A DNA stretch of 64,000 bases from Rhizobium sp. 16-488-2b (GCF_017741815.1 NZ_JAGHMF010000008.1:310001-374000); one strand, 5' to 3'. Shown: positions 35,512-46,435, counted from the first letter of the stretch. A program made the numbers and translations. Notes: a model not told the origin generated them from the sequence alone.

Positions 35512-36275
35512 ACGTAGCCTCCATCGGCGAGCACGATCGATCCGGTCATCAGGCTGGATGCGTCGCTGGCGAGGAACAGGATAACGGAGGCAACCTCATC
35601 GGTGCGGCCAAGCCGGTTCATCGGGGTGCCGCCGACCCAGTGACGGTACATCTCGGCATCCTCGTAGACGTACTTGTTCATTTCCGTGTCAATATAGGTG
35701 GGCGCCACCGAATTGACGCGAACGCCGCGCGCGCCCCACTCGGCGGCGAGCGACTTCGTCAGATGGTGGACAGCAGCCTTGGAGGCATTGTAGTTCGCCT
35801 GCTCCTGTGGGCGATTGACGACGAAGCCGGACATCGAGCCGACATTGACGATGGTGCCGGAGCTGCGATCGAGCATCGACTTGCCGAACGCCCTGCAGCA
35901 CCAGAAGACGCCATTGAGGTTGACGTCGATCACCTTGTTCCAGATGTCGTCGGCCATGGTTTCGGCCGGATGATTGCTGATCGCGATGCCGGCATTGTTG
36001 ACGAGAATGTCGACCCGGCCATGGCGGGCGACGATCTCGTCATGGACCGCCTGCACGGCTTTTACATCGGTAACGTCGAGCACAACGCTGTCGACCGAGT
36101 ACCCCTTGGCGGCAAGCGTCGCCGTCGCATCCTTGAGAAGCGCATCGTTCATGTCCGTCAGCACGACTTTTGCTCCAGCTTCCGCCAGCGCCTCGACGGC
36201 GGCATAGCCAATCCCGCGCGCGGCGCCGGTGACGACGGCAATCTTGTCGGTGAGCTTGAACTTATCGAGATACAT
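35502..36275 (-). CDS. SDR family oxidoreductase (polyol dehydrogenase-like)
   Basis: 257 residues: GAARGIG, NNAG, GSMSGFV with the catalytic Ser, YNASK (Tyr/Lys) and LADGGYVCW. The start at 36275 (MYLDKFKLTDK) overlaps the phosphatase stop as TGATG and has AAGGA upstream. The frame is open much further upstream, but only as the shadow of the phosphatase gene. Likely oxidises an imported polyol in the FGGY operon. Confidence 0.9.
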   Translation of the reverse strand: MYLDKFKLTDKIAVVTGAARGIGYAAVEALAEAGAKVVLTDMNDALLKDATATLAAKGYSVDSVVLDVTDVKAVQAVHDEIVARHGRVDILVNNAGIAISNHPAETMADDIWNKVIDVNLNGVFWCCRAFGKSMLDRSSGTIVNVGSMSGFVVNRPQEQANYNASKAAVHHLTKSLAAEWGARGVRVNSVAPTYIDTEMNKYVYEDAEMYRHWVGGTPMNRLGRTDEVASVILFLASDASSLMTGSIVLADGGYVCW

Positions 36276-36958
36276 CAGTCGCATCCTTGAAGGGTCGTTT
36301 GTAGAGAAGAAGGAGAGAGCATGCCGGCGAGCGTCGAAGCCAGATCGTTGGGATCGGCCAGGATCGCGGACGGCGGAAAGACGAGGTCGGTCCTGTGTGG
36401 CTCCGGCCAGCCGATGACGGTCATTCCCGCGGCAAGACCGGCAACGGCGCCGGGGATGCTGTCCTCGACCACGATGCAGTTTTCGGGGCGGACGCCAAGC
36501 AGATGCGCCGCCCTGAGATAGGGTTCGGGATCCGGCTTTCCGCGCACCACGTCGTTTCGGCTGACGGTCACAAGGCCGGGCTGCTGCAGGCCAACGGCCC
36601 GCAGGTTGGCATCGACCAGCATGCGGTCCGAATTCGAAATGATGGCGAAGGGCGTCCGTGTTTCCGCAAGCAGTCTCAGAACGGCATCGACTCCATGGCG
36701 GCGCTCCAGTCTGGCGGCGTCCGCCAGATAGCAGCGATACTTGCCTTCGACATAGTCTTCGAAGGATGGCTCGAAGCCGATCGTCTCCCGCAACAGTGCG
36801 TGGCAATCTGCACCGCTCATGCCGGTCATGCGATCGGCGAGCGCATCAGGCACGCGATATCCCATCTGCAGCAGAGCTTGTTTCATGGCATCAAAATGCA
36901 GCCCCTCGCTATCGACGAGGGTGCCGTCCATGTCGAAAAGTACGGCTCTTTCCGTCAT
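36275..36958 (-). CDS. HAD family phosphatase, beta-phosphoglucomutase/GPH type
   Basis: 227 residues with motif I FDMDGTLVDSE (two catalytic Asp), motif II ISNSD, motif III Lys in RGKPDPEPY, and motif IV VVEDSIPGAVAG. This is a soluble sugar-phosphate phosphatase or mutase. It overlaps the kinase stop by 4 bases (ATGA), so the two are tightly coupled; in FGGY operons such phosphatases may clear a toxic dead-end phosphate. That role is inference. Confidence 0.9.
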   Translation of the reverse strand: MTERAVLFDMDGTLVDSEGLHFDAMKQALLQMGYRVPDALADRMTGMSGADCHALLRETIGFEPSFEDYVEGKYRCYLADAARLERRHGVDAVLRLLAETRTPFAIISNSDRMLVDANLRAVGLQQPGLVTVSRNDVVRGKPDPEPYLRAAHLLGVRPENCIVVEDSIPGAVAGLAAGMTVIGWPEPHRTDLVFPPSAILADPNDLASTLAGMLSPSSLQTTLQGCD

Positions 36959-38457
36959 TGCGGCAGCCCGTCGAGATCGTCGTAGAGGACCTGGCTGTGT
37001 GCGTAGAGCTTTTCGAAGAAGGCCTGCATCGGCCGATAGGTTTCAGCCCAGCGCGGATCGGGTGTGATCTCCTGCGCGTAGGAGACAAAGGCCCCGGCTG
37101 CATCCTCGACGCTTGAAAAATGCCCCGTCGCCGCAGCCGCCATGATCGCGCAGCCAACCAGGCCGCATTCCGGCTCGGATGGAACGAGAATCGGAATGCC
37201 GTAGACGCTGGCCTTGATCTTCATCCAGAGTTCGGTTTTCGCCCCGCCACCCGACGCGATGACCTGCTCAAGCGGTGCACCGGATATGCGATCGAGAATG
37301 TTGATGTGGCGCTTGGTGGCGAAGGCGACGCCTTCGAGAACGGCGCGGTGCATATGCGCAAGGCCATGCGCGGCACCGATCCCGAAGAATTGCGCGCGCG
37401 CATTGCGATGCTCGCCAAGCCGCTCGCCAGTGAGATAGGGCATGAAGAACAGCCGGTCGGAACCGGCAGGCGCCTCGGCTGCCTTTGCGACGATGTCTTC
37501 ATAGGAGGACTTCTTCTCGTCGAACGCCCGTCTTGCCCAGCGCATGGCGTCGCCGCCGGATTCCAGCAGCATGAAGGCGCCCCAGTTGCCTTCAACGGTG
37601 CCGACGTTGCAGATGGAGGGATCCAAAAGCGGCTTGGCGGCGATCGCAGTGATGATCGCCGACGTTCCCATGACCTCCGAACCCACGCCAGGACGGCAGA
37701 CGCCGGACCCTAGCAAGGCCACCGGATAATCGGCCCCGCCAACCAGCACCGGCGTGCCCTGGCGCAGCCCCGTCTCGATCGCAGCGCTTTCACTGACGGT
37801 ACCGAGTATCTCCGTCGGATTGCGAAGCGGCGCCAGCTTATCGGCGTCGAGCCCGAGCAGCGCGATCATCTTTCGCGACCAGTCTCCGCTGCGGGGATCC
37901 ATCAAGAAGCTTGCGCCGCCATCGTTGCGATCCATGGCGATCTCGCCGGTCAGGCGCAGATTGACATAATCTTTCGGCATCAGCACGGCGGATGCCTTGC
38001 TATAGGCCGACGCATCGTTGTCGCGCAGCCATTGCAGCTTGAAGCCGGGCCAGGCGGGCGTCGGTGGGTTGGCGCAATCGGCCAGATAATCGCTCGGCGC
38101 ATGCGCGGCCTCGAAGGCCGTTACATAATCGACGGTGCGCTTGTCGTTCCAGAGCGGCGCGGTCTCGCGCACCAGTTCCCCATCGTCCCCGACGAGCACT
38201 GTCCCGTGCATCTGGCCGCAGGCGGCGACGGCAACCACGCGAGAGCGCGCATCGGCAACCTGTCCCAGAACCTCGCGGACCGTGGCGACGACGCCCGCCC
38301 ACCAATCCGCCGGACGCTGCTCCGCCCAGCCGAATTGCGGAACGATTTGCTCGTGCTCGCGGCTGCAGACCGCAAGAATTTTGCCCCTGGTGTCGACGAG
38401 GGCGGCGCGAACGCTGCCGGTGCCGACGTCGATGGCAAGGAAGAGATCACTTGGCAT
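36955..38457 (-). CDS. FGGY-type carbohydrate kinase (xylulokinase-like)
   Basis: 500 residues. The N-terminal nucleotide fold begins AIDVGTGSVRAALVD, the hinge has GQMHGTVLVG, the catalytic Asp is in GGADYP, and the C-terminal ATP loop is SGGGAKTELWMK. It resembles xylulokinases more than glycerol kinases, but substrate residues are not decisive. It phosphorylates a ketose or polyol before aldol or other cleavage. AGGGG lies 8 bases before the ATG. Confidence 0.9.
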   Translation of the reverse strand: MPSDLFLAIDVGTGSVRAALVDTRGKILAVCSREHEQIVPQFGWAEQRPADWWAGVVATVREVLGQVADARSRVVAVAACGQMHGTVLVGDDGELVRETAPLWNDKRTVDYVTAFEAAHAPSDYLADCANPPTPAWPGFKLQWLRDNDASAYSKASAVLMPKDYVNLRLTGEIAMDRNDGGASFLMDPRSGDWSRKMIALLGLDADKLAPLRNPTEILGTVSESAAIETGLRQGTPVLVGGADYPVALLGSGVCRPGVGSEVMGTSAIITAIAAKPLLDPSICNVGTVEGNWGAFMLLESGGDAMRWARRAFDEKKSSYEDIVAKAAEAPAGSDRLFFMPYLTGERLGEHRNARAQFFGIGAAHGLAHMHRAVLEGVAFATKRHINILDRISGAPLEQVIASGGGAKTELWMKIKASVYGIPILVPSEPECGLVGCAIMAAAATGHFSSVEDAAGAFVSYAQEITPDPRWAETYRPMQAFFEKLYAHSQVLYDDLDGLPQ

Positions 38458-38484
38458 GCTATTTACCCCTGCAGGAGGCGGACA

Positions 38485-39462
38485 CTACTTGCGAAACCAG
38501 TTGGAGGCATATTGCAGGAGCATCGCGCCGATGATGATGCAGCCCATGAAGACCTGCTGGTGATAGCCGGGCACGCGGGCAAGGTTCATCATATTAGCGA
38601 TAATGCCAAGTACAAGCACGCCAATGAAGGTGTTCATGACGCCACCGCGACCGCCCATCAGGCTGGCGCCGCCGATGACGACGGCAGCGATTGCATCGAG
38701 CTCCGAACCGACGCCAATATTGGCCGAACCGATGCCCGTGCGGCTCGTTGAAACGATACCGGCTGCGGCCGCGAGAACTCCGGAGATCACATAGACCGCT
38801 GTCGTGTAATAGGCGACCGGAATACCGGACAGCCTGACAGCCTCGACATTCGAGCCGATCGCCTTTACCAGGCGGCCGAAGCGCGTGAAAGTCAGGACGA
38901 TACCGGCGATGACGAAGACAACCGCCATTAGCATGACGGGATAGGGAATGGTTGCGATAGAGCCGGAGCCAAAGGTCGTGATCCAGACCCCGGCGTCGCC
39001 CATCTGAATGGGCTGTCCAGCGGAGACGATCAGGGAGAGACCACGCGCAACAGTCATCATCGCAAGCGTCGTGACGAAGGGCGGCAGTTTGAGGAACGCG
39101 ACGAGGATACCTGAGACAAGGCCGCAGGCTGCGCCGGCGATCAGCGCGGTCGCGACCGCTCCGCCGGTACCGTAGTCCTGAATGACGATCGCCGACAAGA
39201 CGCTGCCCAGTGCCGCCACCGAACCGACCGAGAGATCGATGCCCCGGGTGAGGATGACGAAGAGCATGCCGATCGCCATGAGGCTGGTGCCGGCGCTTTG
39301 TCGGAGAACGTTGATAATGTTGCGCTGGGTCAGGAATACGTCGGACATCGAGGTCGCCACGATCAGCAGGGCGATCAGGATGGCCAGCGTGCCGTAGCGG
39401 TGCAGGATGTTGGAAATGTTCAGCGAAGGCGAACGGTGAGCGGTTTCGGTGAGTTCGGTCAC
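38485..39462 (-). CDS. Sugar ABC transporter permease (RbsC-like)
   Basis: 325 residues with about nine hydrophobic segments and family signatures LTRGIDLSVGSVAALGSV and VVIGGASLMGGRGGV. The start is a GTG 13 bases after the ATPase stop. It works with the ATPase at 39476 and the binding protein at 41119. Confidence 0.92.
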   Translation of the reverse strand: MTELTETAHRSPSLNISNILHRYGTLAILIALLIVATSMSDVFLTQRNIINVLRQSAGTSLMAIGMLFVILTRGIDLSVGSVAALGSVLSAIVIQDYGTGGAVATALIAGAACGLVSGILVAFLKLPPFVTTLAMMTVARGLSLIVSAGQPIQMGDAGVWITTFGSGSIATIPYPVMLMAVVFVIAGIVLTFTRFGRLVKAIGSNVEAVRLSGIPVAYYTTAVYVISGVLAAAAGIVSTSRTGIGSANIGVGSELDAIAAVVIGGASLMGGRGGVMNTFIGVLVLGIIANMMNLARVPGYHQQVFMGCIIIGAMLLQYASNWFRK

Positions 39463-39475
39463 GGCTTTAACCCAA

Positions 39476-40990
<1,515 letters not shown>

Positions 40991-41073
40991 AGCGTCACAT
41001 TCTGCCTGTCACGACCAAGCCGCGCTCTGCGGCGGCACCGGCGCGAGCCGGCTTCGGAGGTCATTGAATGGAT

Positions 41074-41101
41074 GGCCGGCGAGGACGAAGTCGCGCCGGC
41101 C
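41074..41101 (-). terminator. Hairpin between binding-protein and ATPase genes
   Basis: GGCCGGCG and CGCCGGCC arms around a 12-base loop, 18 bases after the binding-protein stop. No T tract; a differential-expression hairpin is more likely than full termination. Confidence 0.45.
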
Positions 41102-41118
41102 ACAGGGAGGATCCGGTC

Positions 41119-42090
41119 TTAGAATACCGCGTCCTTCTTCAGGTACTTGTCGACGTTGTCCTTGGTGATCGCGGTCGGCGTCGTGTAGGTGATCTTGGAG
41201 ATATCGCCGGGCAGCTTGCCATCGAGCGCCTTCTTGGCGAGATCGACGGCGGTGGCGGCGACGAGCGCCGGATCATTGAGACCGGTCGCGCCATACTTGC
41301 CATCCTTGATCGCCTGCAACGCCTCCTTCTGGCCATCTGCGGCCGCCAGGAACAGCACGTCACCCGACTTGTTTGCCTGCTCGAGCGCCTTCTGCGCGCC
41401 GAGCACCATGGAGTCGTTTTCGCCGAGCACGACGTTGACGTCGGGGTTCGCGGTCAGAAGGTCTTCCATGGCCTTCAGGCCGCCTTCATTGGTCCAGGCG
41501 CCCCAACCCTGGCCGACCACCGTGAAGTTGGCACGGCCTTCGTTGCGCAGCTGGCCTTCGGTCAGACCTGCCAGCACGCCCAAGCGGCGCTCCTGGCCGA
41601 CTTCATTGCCCTTGTCACCGGAGATCAGCGCGATCTTGAGTTCCTTGCCCTTGGTCGCATCGGCGAGCCACTGACCGACCAGAAGGCCGTTCTGCGAGTT
41701 CGAGGACTGGACCAGGGTTACGAAATTCGCCTGCGCGTCGATCGTCGAGTCGATCACGAAGACCTTGACGCCCGCCGCGGTGGCGGCGTTGACGGCCGGA
41801 ACAAGACCCTTGCTGTCGCGCGGATTGATGATCAGCGCGCCGATGCCCTGCGCGACCATGTCTTCGACGTCGGCGACCTGCTTGTTGAGATCGTTCTGGC
41901 CATCGACGGAGATTACTTCGCAGCCGAGCTCTTCGGCATGCTTCTTCGCCGAGACTTCCTGTGCGGCGAAATACGGCGCGTCCAGCGTCTTCATCGAGAT
42001 GCCGATCTTGCAATCGGCCGCCTGCGCGGTCGCCATGGCAAGTACCGATGCGGCTGCGCAGAGCGCAAGCGTCATTACAGTCTTTTTCAT
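41119..42090 (-). CDS. Sugar ABC transporter substrate-binding protein (RbsB-like)
   Basis: 323 residues. Signal peptide MKKTVMTLALCAAASVLAMA, cleaved near AQAA. Mature features: KIGISMKTLDAPYFAAQ, ALIINPRDSKGLVPAV, VIDSTID and VVLGENDSMVLGAQKAL. GGAGGAG precedes the ATG. First gene of the leftward sugar operon. It is divergent from the cupin isomerase gene, so the importer and the two catabolic branches are probably co-regulated. Confidence 0.93.
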   Translation of the reverse strand: MKKTVMTLALCAAASVLAMATAQAADCKIGISMKTLDAPYFAAQEVSAKKHAEELGCEVISVDGQNDLNKQVADVEDMVAQGIGALIINPRDSKGLVPAVNAATAAGVKVFVIDSTIDAQANFVTLVQSSNSQNGLLVGQWLADATKGKELKIALISGDKGNEVGQERRLGVLAGLTEGQLRNEGRANFTVVGQGWGAWTNEGGLKAMEDLLTANPDVNVVLGENDSMVLGAQKALEQANKSGDVLFLAAADGQKEALQAIKDGKYGATGLNDPALVAATAVDLAKKALDGKLPGDISKITYTTPTAITKDNVDKYLKKDAVF

Positions 42091-42144
42091 TTTCGTTTCT
42101 CCTCCGGGTGAGCGCCTTCAAGCGCAAGCCATCTCCTGGCTAAA

Positions 42145-42177
42145 ATGTAGCGTAGTTACATGAATTTTTCCCGTCAA
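42145..42177 (-). promoter_or_regulatory. Promoter and palindromic operator of the leftward sugar operon
   Basis: Reading leftward, TTGACG (42172-42177) and, 17 bases on, TACGCT (42149-42154) form a weak promoter. The palindrome ATGTA-N7-TACAT (42145-42161) covers the -10. The RpiR regulator of the divergent operon is the obvious candidate to bind it; a related ATGTAA lies at 42259-42264 on the other side. Confidence 0.45.
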
Positions 42178-42287
42178 CATATTTTTTGTTCAATTTCTAC
42201 GTTTTTGCAGTGCAATATAGCCTAAAAATTTCGCTTGCACGTGTTTTCATATCTATTTATGTAATTTCACTACCAAACGGAGGATGC

Positions 42288-42914
42288 ATGATGATGCGGG
42301 AACCAGTCTCAAGCGTTGTCGACACGATCGGCGGCGGAATGAGCGGAAACACCGGGCGCTACGAGAAGCGCCTGAGCGATCTCAATGGGCTTTACGCCGA
42401 CGAAGCTGCGTTCGACGCGGCTTTCGAAAAGCTCGGCGATGTCGTCGTCTATGACGTGGAGGATTTCCGCCCGGGAACGCACAGCGGCGACCTCATCTAC
42501 GGCGTTACGCGCATGAGCCCAGGCAAGATCGCCGACGAATTCTTTCTGACGCGCGGACATATCCACGCCAAGGCGGACCGGCCCGAGATTTATTACGGCC
42601 AGAAGGGCCTCGGACTGATGCAGCTCGAATCGCCGGCAGGCGAGACGCGCATCGTCGAGATCGGGCCGCAGACCATCTGCTACGTGCCCCCCTTCTGGAT
42701 TCACCGCTCCGTCAACATCGGCAACGAGGATCTGGTGATGGTCTTCGCCTACCCCTCTGATAGCGGCCAGGATTACGGGATCATCGAATCCTCCCGTGGC
42801 ATGCGCCACCGCGTCGTGAGCGACGGAGCCGACGGCTGGAAACTCATCGAGAACCCCGCCTATCAGCCGCGCAACGAGGAAACGGTTCGCGCGCTGATGA
42901 AATCCTACACCTGA
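42288..42914 (+). CDS. Cupin-type glucose-6-phosphate isomerase family protein
   Basis: 208 residues from the first of three consecutive ATGs (42288, 42291, 42294). GGAGG at 42279-42283 best suits the second. Cupin metal ligands are visible: RGHIHAKADRPEIYYG (two His, Glu) and PPFWIHRSVNIG (His), matching the archaeal-type phosphoglucose isomerase family (PGI cupin). This is unusual in a rhizobial catabolic operon and probably isomerises a different aldose/ketose phosphate. First gene of the rightward operon. Confidence 0.85.
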   Translation: MMMREPVSSVVDTIGGGMSGNTGRYEKRLSDLNGLYADEAAFDAAFEKLGDVVVYDVEDFRPGTHSGDLIYGVTRMSPGKIADEFFLTRGHIHAKADRPEIYYGQKGLGLMQLESPAGETRIVEIGPQTICYVPPFWIHRSVNIGNEDLVMVFAYPSDSGQDYGIIESSRGMRHRVVSDGADGWKLIENPAYQPRNEETVRALMKSYT

Positions 42915-42939
42915 TCGACAAGAGCTTGCGGAGAATGCC

Positions 42940-43593
42940 ATGACACATCCTATCGACCTCATCGCCGGTCTCGGCGTCGTTCCCGTTATCGCCATCGAGC
43001 GCGCCTCGGATGCGGTGGCACTCGCCGACGCGCTGCTTGAAGGCGGATTGCCGGTGGCCGAGATCACCTTCCGAACCGAAGCCGCAGCCGACGTTCTGGC
43101 CGCCATGCGCGACGCCCGCCCCGAATTGTGCATCGGCGCAGGTACCATCCTCGACCGGGCCAATCTGAAGAAGGCAATCGCATCCGGTGCCCGTTTCGCC
43201 CTGGCGCCGGGGTTCGATCCCGACATCGTCGATGCCGCCAAAACCGAGAACCTGCCCTTCTGCCCGGGGATCATGACGCCATCGGATCTGACGCTTGCGG
43301 CCGCGCGCGGCGTGCGACTGGCGAAGTTCTTCCCCGCCGGCGTGGCGGGCGGCCCGAAGGCGCTGGCGGGCATTTCCGCCCCCTTCGCCCATCTCGGTAT
43401 TCGCTTCATCCCGACGGGCGGCGTCACCGAGGCAACGATCGGCGAGTGGCTGGCGCTGCGCCAGGTGATCGCGGTGGGTGGCACCTGGATCGCCAAGACC
43501 GAAGACATTCGTGAAGGCCGCTTCAAGGATATCGCGAGAAACGCCGCAGCTGCCGTCAAGGTCGCAAAGGAAGCTCTGGAGAAGCGCGCGTGA
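42940..43593 (+). CDS. eda: KDPG/4-hydroxy-2-oxoglutarate-type aldolase
   Basis: 217 residues. Schiff-base Lys129 (RLAKFFPAG), Glu41 (VAEITFRT) and Arg45 match the catalytic set of Eda. It cleaves 2-keto-3-deoxy sugar acid (phosphate) to pyruvate and an aldehyde. It is 25 bases after the isomerase stop, and its stop overlaps the next start (GTGA). In this operon the substrate could be a different keto-deoxy acid, so the symbol means family only. Confidence 0.88.
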   Translation: MTHPIDLIAGLGVVPVIAIERASDAVALADALLEGGLPVAEITFRTEAAADVLAAMRDARPELCIGAGTILDRANLKKAIASGARFALAPGFDPDIVDAAKTENLPFCPGIMTPSDLTLAAARGVRLAKFFPAGVAGGPKALAGISAPFAHLGIRFIPTGGVTEATIGEWLALRQVIAVGGTWIAKTEDIREGRFKDIARNAAAAVKVAKEALEKRA

Positions 43594-44543
43594 GCACATA
43601 CGAACCCGCAACCAGCCCGACGCTCTACTTCATCGGCGTGACGACAGGCAAAAGCTCGATCATGAAGGTCTTTCCCGCCTGGGCGGAGTATCTCGGACTG
43701 AAGGGCGCCGCGATCAAGGGCATCGATTTCAAGCTGCACGACGATCCCGCTGCCTATCGCAAGGCAGTCGAATTCATTCGTGATGACCCGCTGTCCATGG
43801 GCGCGCTCGTCACCACCCACAAGATCGACCTCTTTCACGCTTGCAGGGACATGTTCGACGTGATCGACCAGCATGCGCTGCTGATGGACGAAACCAGCTG
43901 CATTTCGAAACGGGACGGAAAGCTGATCTGCCACGCCAAGGATCCGATCTCGTCCGGCCTGTCGATCGACGGCTTTCTGGGAGAAACCTACTTCGCCGAT
44001 AACGACGCCGATCTGTTCTCGATGGGCGCCGGAGGATCGACAATCGCGCTGACCTGGCATCTGATGCGAAAGAGCCGCGGCAGGAACGTGCCGTCGCGTA
44101 TCATCGTGACCAATCGCAGCCAGCATCGTCTGGACGAGATCAAGCGCATTCACGAGCAGGTCGAGTTCGACGTGCCGGTAGAGTATCTGCTGGCCGAACG
44201 CCCTGAAGACAACGACAAGGTTCTCGCCACCTTGAAACCCGGCTCGCTCGTCATCAATGCCACCGGCCTCGGCAAGGACGCGCCCGGCTCACCCCTGACG
44301 GATGCCGCCGTCTTCCCCGAACGTGCCGTTGTCTGGGATCTCAATTACCGCGGCGACCTCGTCTTTCTCGACCAGGCCCGTCGTCAGCAGAAAGAGCTAT
44401 CGCTGCACATCGAGGACGGCTGGACCTATTTCATCCACGGCTGGACGCAGGTCATCGCCGAGGTCTTCGACGTCGCGATCCCGACATCGGGTCTTTCGTT
44501 CGATCGTATATCCGAGATCGCCATTCAGGCTGCGGGGAGATGA
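43590..44543 (+). CDS. Divergent shikimate dehydrogenase-like protein
   Basis: 317 residues. AroE family features: FIGVTTGKSS at the substrate end, Lys78 in VTTHK at the place of the catalytic VTxPxK lysine, Asp119 (AKDPISSG) at the place of the catalytic Asp, the dinucleotide motif GAGGS (146-150), the NADP determinant TNRSQHR and NATGLG. The usual NTD motif at the active site is absent (AKD), and the GVTxPxK proline is replaced by His. It probably acts on a sugar-acid or cyclitol rather than on shikimate. It starts with GTG, overlapping eda. Confidence 0.75.
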   Translation: MSTYEPATSPTLYFIGVTTGKSSIMKVFPAWAEYLGLKGAAIKGIDFKLHDDPAAYRKAVEFIRDDPLSMGALVTTHKIDLFHACRDMFDVIDQHALLMDETSCISKRDGKLICHAKDPISSGLSIDGFLGETYFADNDADLFSMGAGGSTIALTWHLMRKSRGRNVPSRIIVTNRSQHRLDEIKRIHEQVEFDVPVEYLLAERPEDNDKVLATLKPGSLVINATGLGKDAPGSPLTDAAVFPERAVVWDLNYRGDLVFLDQARRQQKELSLHIEDGWTYFIHGWTQVIAEVFDVAIPTSGLSFDRISEIAIQAAGR

Positions 44544-45475
44544 GCATGAACCAGCGTATTCTCGTCACGCCGCGTTCATTGACGCAGGAGCCGCATCCCG
44601 ATGTCGAGCGGATGCGCGAGCAGGGCTTCGAGATCGTCTATTCCACCGCGGGCGCGATGCCGAACGAGCAGGAATTGATCGATCTGGTGCCCGGCTGCGT
44701 CGGCTGGCTCGCCGGCGTCGAGCCGGTGACCCCGAAAATCATCGAAGCGGCCGCGGCCTTGAAGGTCATCAGCCGCAACGGCGTGGGCGTCGACAACCTC
44801 CCGATCGACATGCTCAAGGAGCGTGGCGTGAAGGTGATGATCGCCGAGGGCGCCAATTCCATGGGGGTGGCGGAGCTCACCATCGGCCTGATCTTCAGCG
44901 CCCTGCGTTCCATTCCGCATTCGGATGCCGGCATCAAGGCCGGTGGCTGGCCGAGGTTGCGGGGTGCTGAAATCCATGGCCGCACCGTCGGCATCATCGG
45001 CTGCGGCGCGATCGGGCGGGAGGTCGCCCGCATGGTGATTGCGCTTGGCGCGCGCGTTGTCGCATTCGATCCGGCGCGACCGAATCTCGATCTTCCGTCG
45101 AGCGCATTTTCCTATGCCGAGGTCGACGATATCGTTGCCGAGGCCGATATCCTTAGCCTGCATTGCCCCCTGCCCCGCGACGGCTCCACCTTCCTCGATC
45201 GAGGCCGTATCTTCTCGGCGAAAAGAGGACAGGTCATCGTCAACACGGCACGCGCACGGCTGGTGGACGAGGACGCCTTGATCGATGCGCTCGATCTCGG
45301 GCAGATCGGCTCCTATGCCACCGACGTCTTCGAGCAGGAGCCACCTGTTTCGCTTGAGCTGGCCGCGCATGAACGCGTGATCGCAACGAGCCACATAGGC
45401 GGCTTCACCGCGGAAAGCGTTGACCGCGCCACACGAATAGCGGCTGACAACCTGCTCTCCGTCTTGTCAGCCTGA
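44540..45475 (+). CDS. D-2-hydroxyacid dehydrogenase (phosphoglycerate dehydrogenase-like)
   Basis: 311 residues. NAD motif GCGAIGREVA, catalytic Arg near VNTARARLVDE, Glu in FEQEPPV and His in TSHIGGFT. These reduce or oxidise 2-hydroxy/2-keto acids. The ATG at 44540 overlaps the previous stop (ATGA); an in-frame ATG at 44546 with GGGGAG upstream is the better Shine-Dalgarno match. It could turn a 2-hydroxy sugar acid into a 2-keto acid or handle the aldolase products. Confidence 0.88.
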   Translation: MSMNQRILVTPRSLTQEPHPDVERMREQGFEIVYSTAGAMPNEQELIDLVPGCVGWLAGVEPVTPKIIEAAAALKVISRNGVGVDNLPIDMLKERGVKVMIAEGANSMGVAELTIGLIFSALRSIPHSDAGIKAGGWPRLRGAEIHGRTVGIIGCGAIGREVARMVIALGARVVAFDPARPNLDLPSSAFSYAEVDDIVAEADILSLHCPLPRDGSTFLDRGRIFSAKRGQVIVNTARARLVDEDALIDALDLGQIGSYATDVFEQEPPVSLELAAHERVIATSHIGGFTAESVDRATRIAADNLLSVLSA

Positions 45476-45484
45476 GGCCTCACC

Positions 45485-46348
45485 ATGCGCGCCAGGTTGA
45501 AGGAAACGCCGATACAAGAACCGCTGACCGCGCGACTGAAGCGGCCAACGACCGGGCAAGTGGAAGTATACTGGCTCGGTCAGGCTGGATTCGTCATCGA
45601 CATTGCCGGCATGCGGCTTGTCATCGATCCCTATCTTTCCGACAGCCTGGCCGCAAAGTACCGAAACACGGCGCGACCGCATGTGCGCATGATGCCGCCG
45701 CCCGTGCTCCCTGACGAGGTTTTACATGTCGATCTCGTGCTTTGTACGCACGCCCACACCGACCACATGGATCCCGGCACCTTGCCATTGCTGCTCTCGG
45801 CCAATCCTCGCGCCAGATTGATCGCACCCCGCGCGGTTGCGGCCCAGGCCATGGAGCGCTCGGGCGCACAAGGCGATCGGCTCATTCTCGCGCGCGCCAG
45901 CGAACCCATCTCGCCGCCTCTGGATATCGAGATCATGCCGACGCGCGCCGCGCATGAGACGCTGGAAACGGACACGGACGGCAACCACCGATTTCTCGGC
46001 TATGCCATCCGGACCGAAGGGACCTGCATCTGGCACTCCGGCGACTGCATTCCCTTCGACGGGCTTGAGGACGAGGTGCGCCGGTTGCGGCCGGATGTTG
46101 CTCTCCTGCCGGTCAATGGCAGACGCGCCGAGCTTTCGCAAAACGGCGTACCTGGGAACTTTTCGCTTCACGAAGCGATTGCGGTTACCCGGTATGTGGG
46201 CGCGACCGACCTGATCGCACATCATTACGGGCTCTTCGATTTCAATACCGAGCAGCCGGAGATAATCGACGCCGAGATTGCCACGACTACCGGTATCGGC
46301 CTGCACCGCGCCAAGACAGACATCTTATACACCCTGCAGAAGTCGTAA
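45485..46348 (+). CDS. MBL-fold metallo-hydrolase, UlaG-like lactonase family
   Basis: 287 residues. LGQAGFVIDIAGMRLVIDPY leads into the metal motif THAHTDH (residues 88-94), with later His in AHET, WHSGDCI and AHHYGLFD. UlaG opens L-ascorbate-6-phosphate lactone; this relative probably opens a sugar lactone. It begins 9 bases after the hydroxyacid dehydrogenase stop, in the same operon. Confidence 0.85.
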   Translation: MRARLKETPIQEPLTARLKRPTTGQVEVYWLGQAGFVIDIAGMRLVIDPYLSDSLAAKYRNTARPHVRMMPPPVLPDEVLHVDLVLCTHAHTDHMDPGTLPLLLSANPRARLIAPRAVAAQAMERSGAQGDRLILARASEPISPPLDIEIMPTRAAHETLETDTDGNHRFLGYAIRTEGTCIWHSGDCIPFDGLEDEVRRLRPDVALLPVNGRRAELSQNGVPGNFSLHEAIAVTRYVGATDLIAHHYGLFDFNTEQPEIIDAEIATTTGIGLHRAKTDILYTLQKS

Positions 46349-46435
46349 CCGGCCTCTCGTTGCACGACGCGACCTTGCTCTTAAACCTCTAAGCTTCTAG
46401 CCTTCGCAGCTAAGAGTGCAGGAAAGGCGATCCGG

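Noticed and set aside
42309..44153. Leftward open frame of about 610 codons
   Set aside because: It lies antisense to the cupin isomerase, aldolase and AroE-like genes, all of which have clear motifs. No family features in the antisense product.
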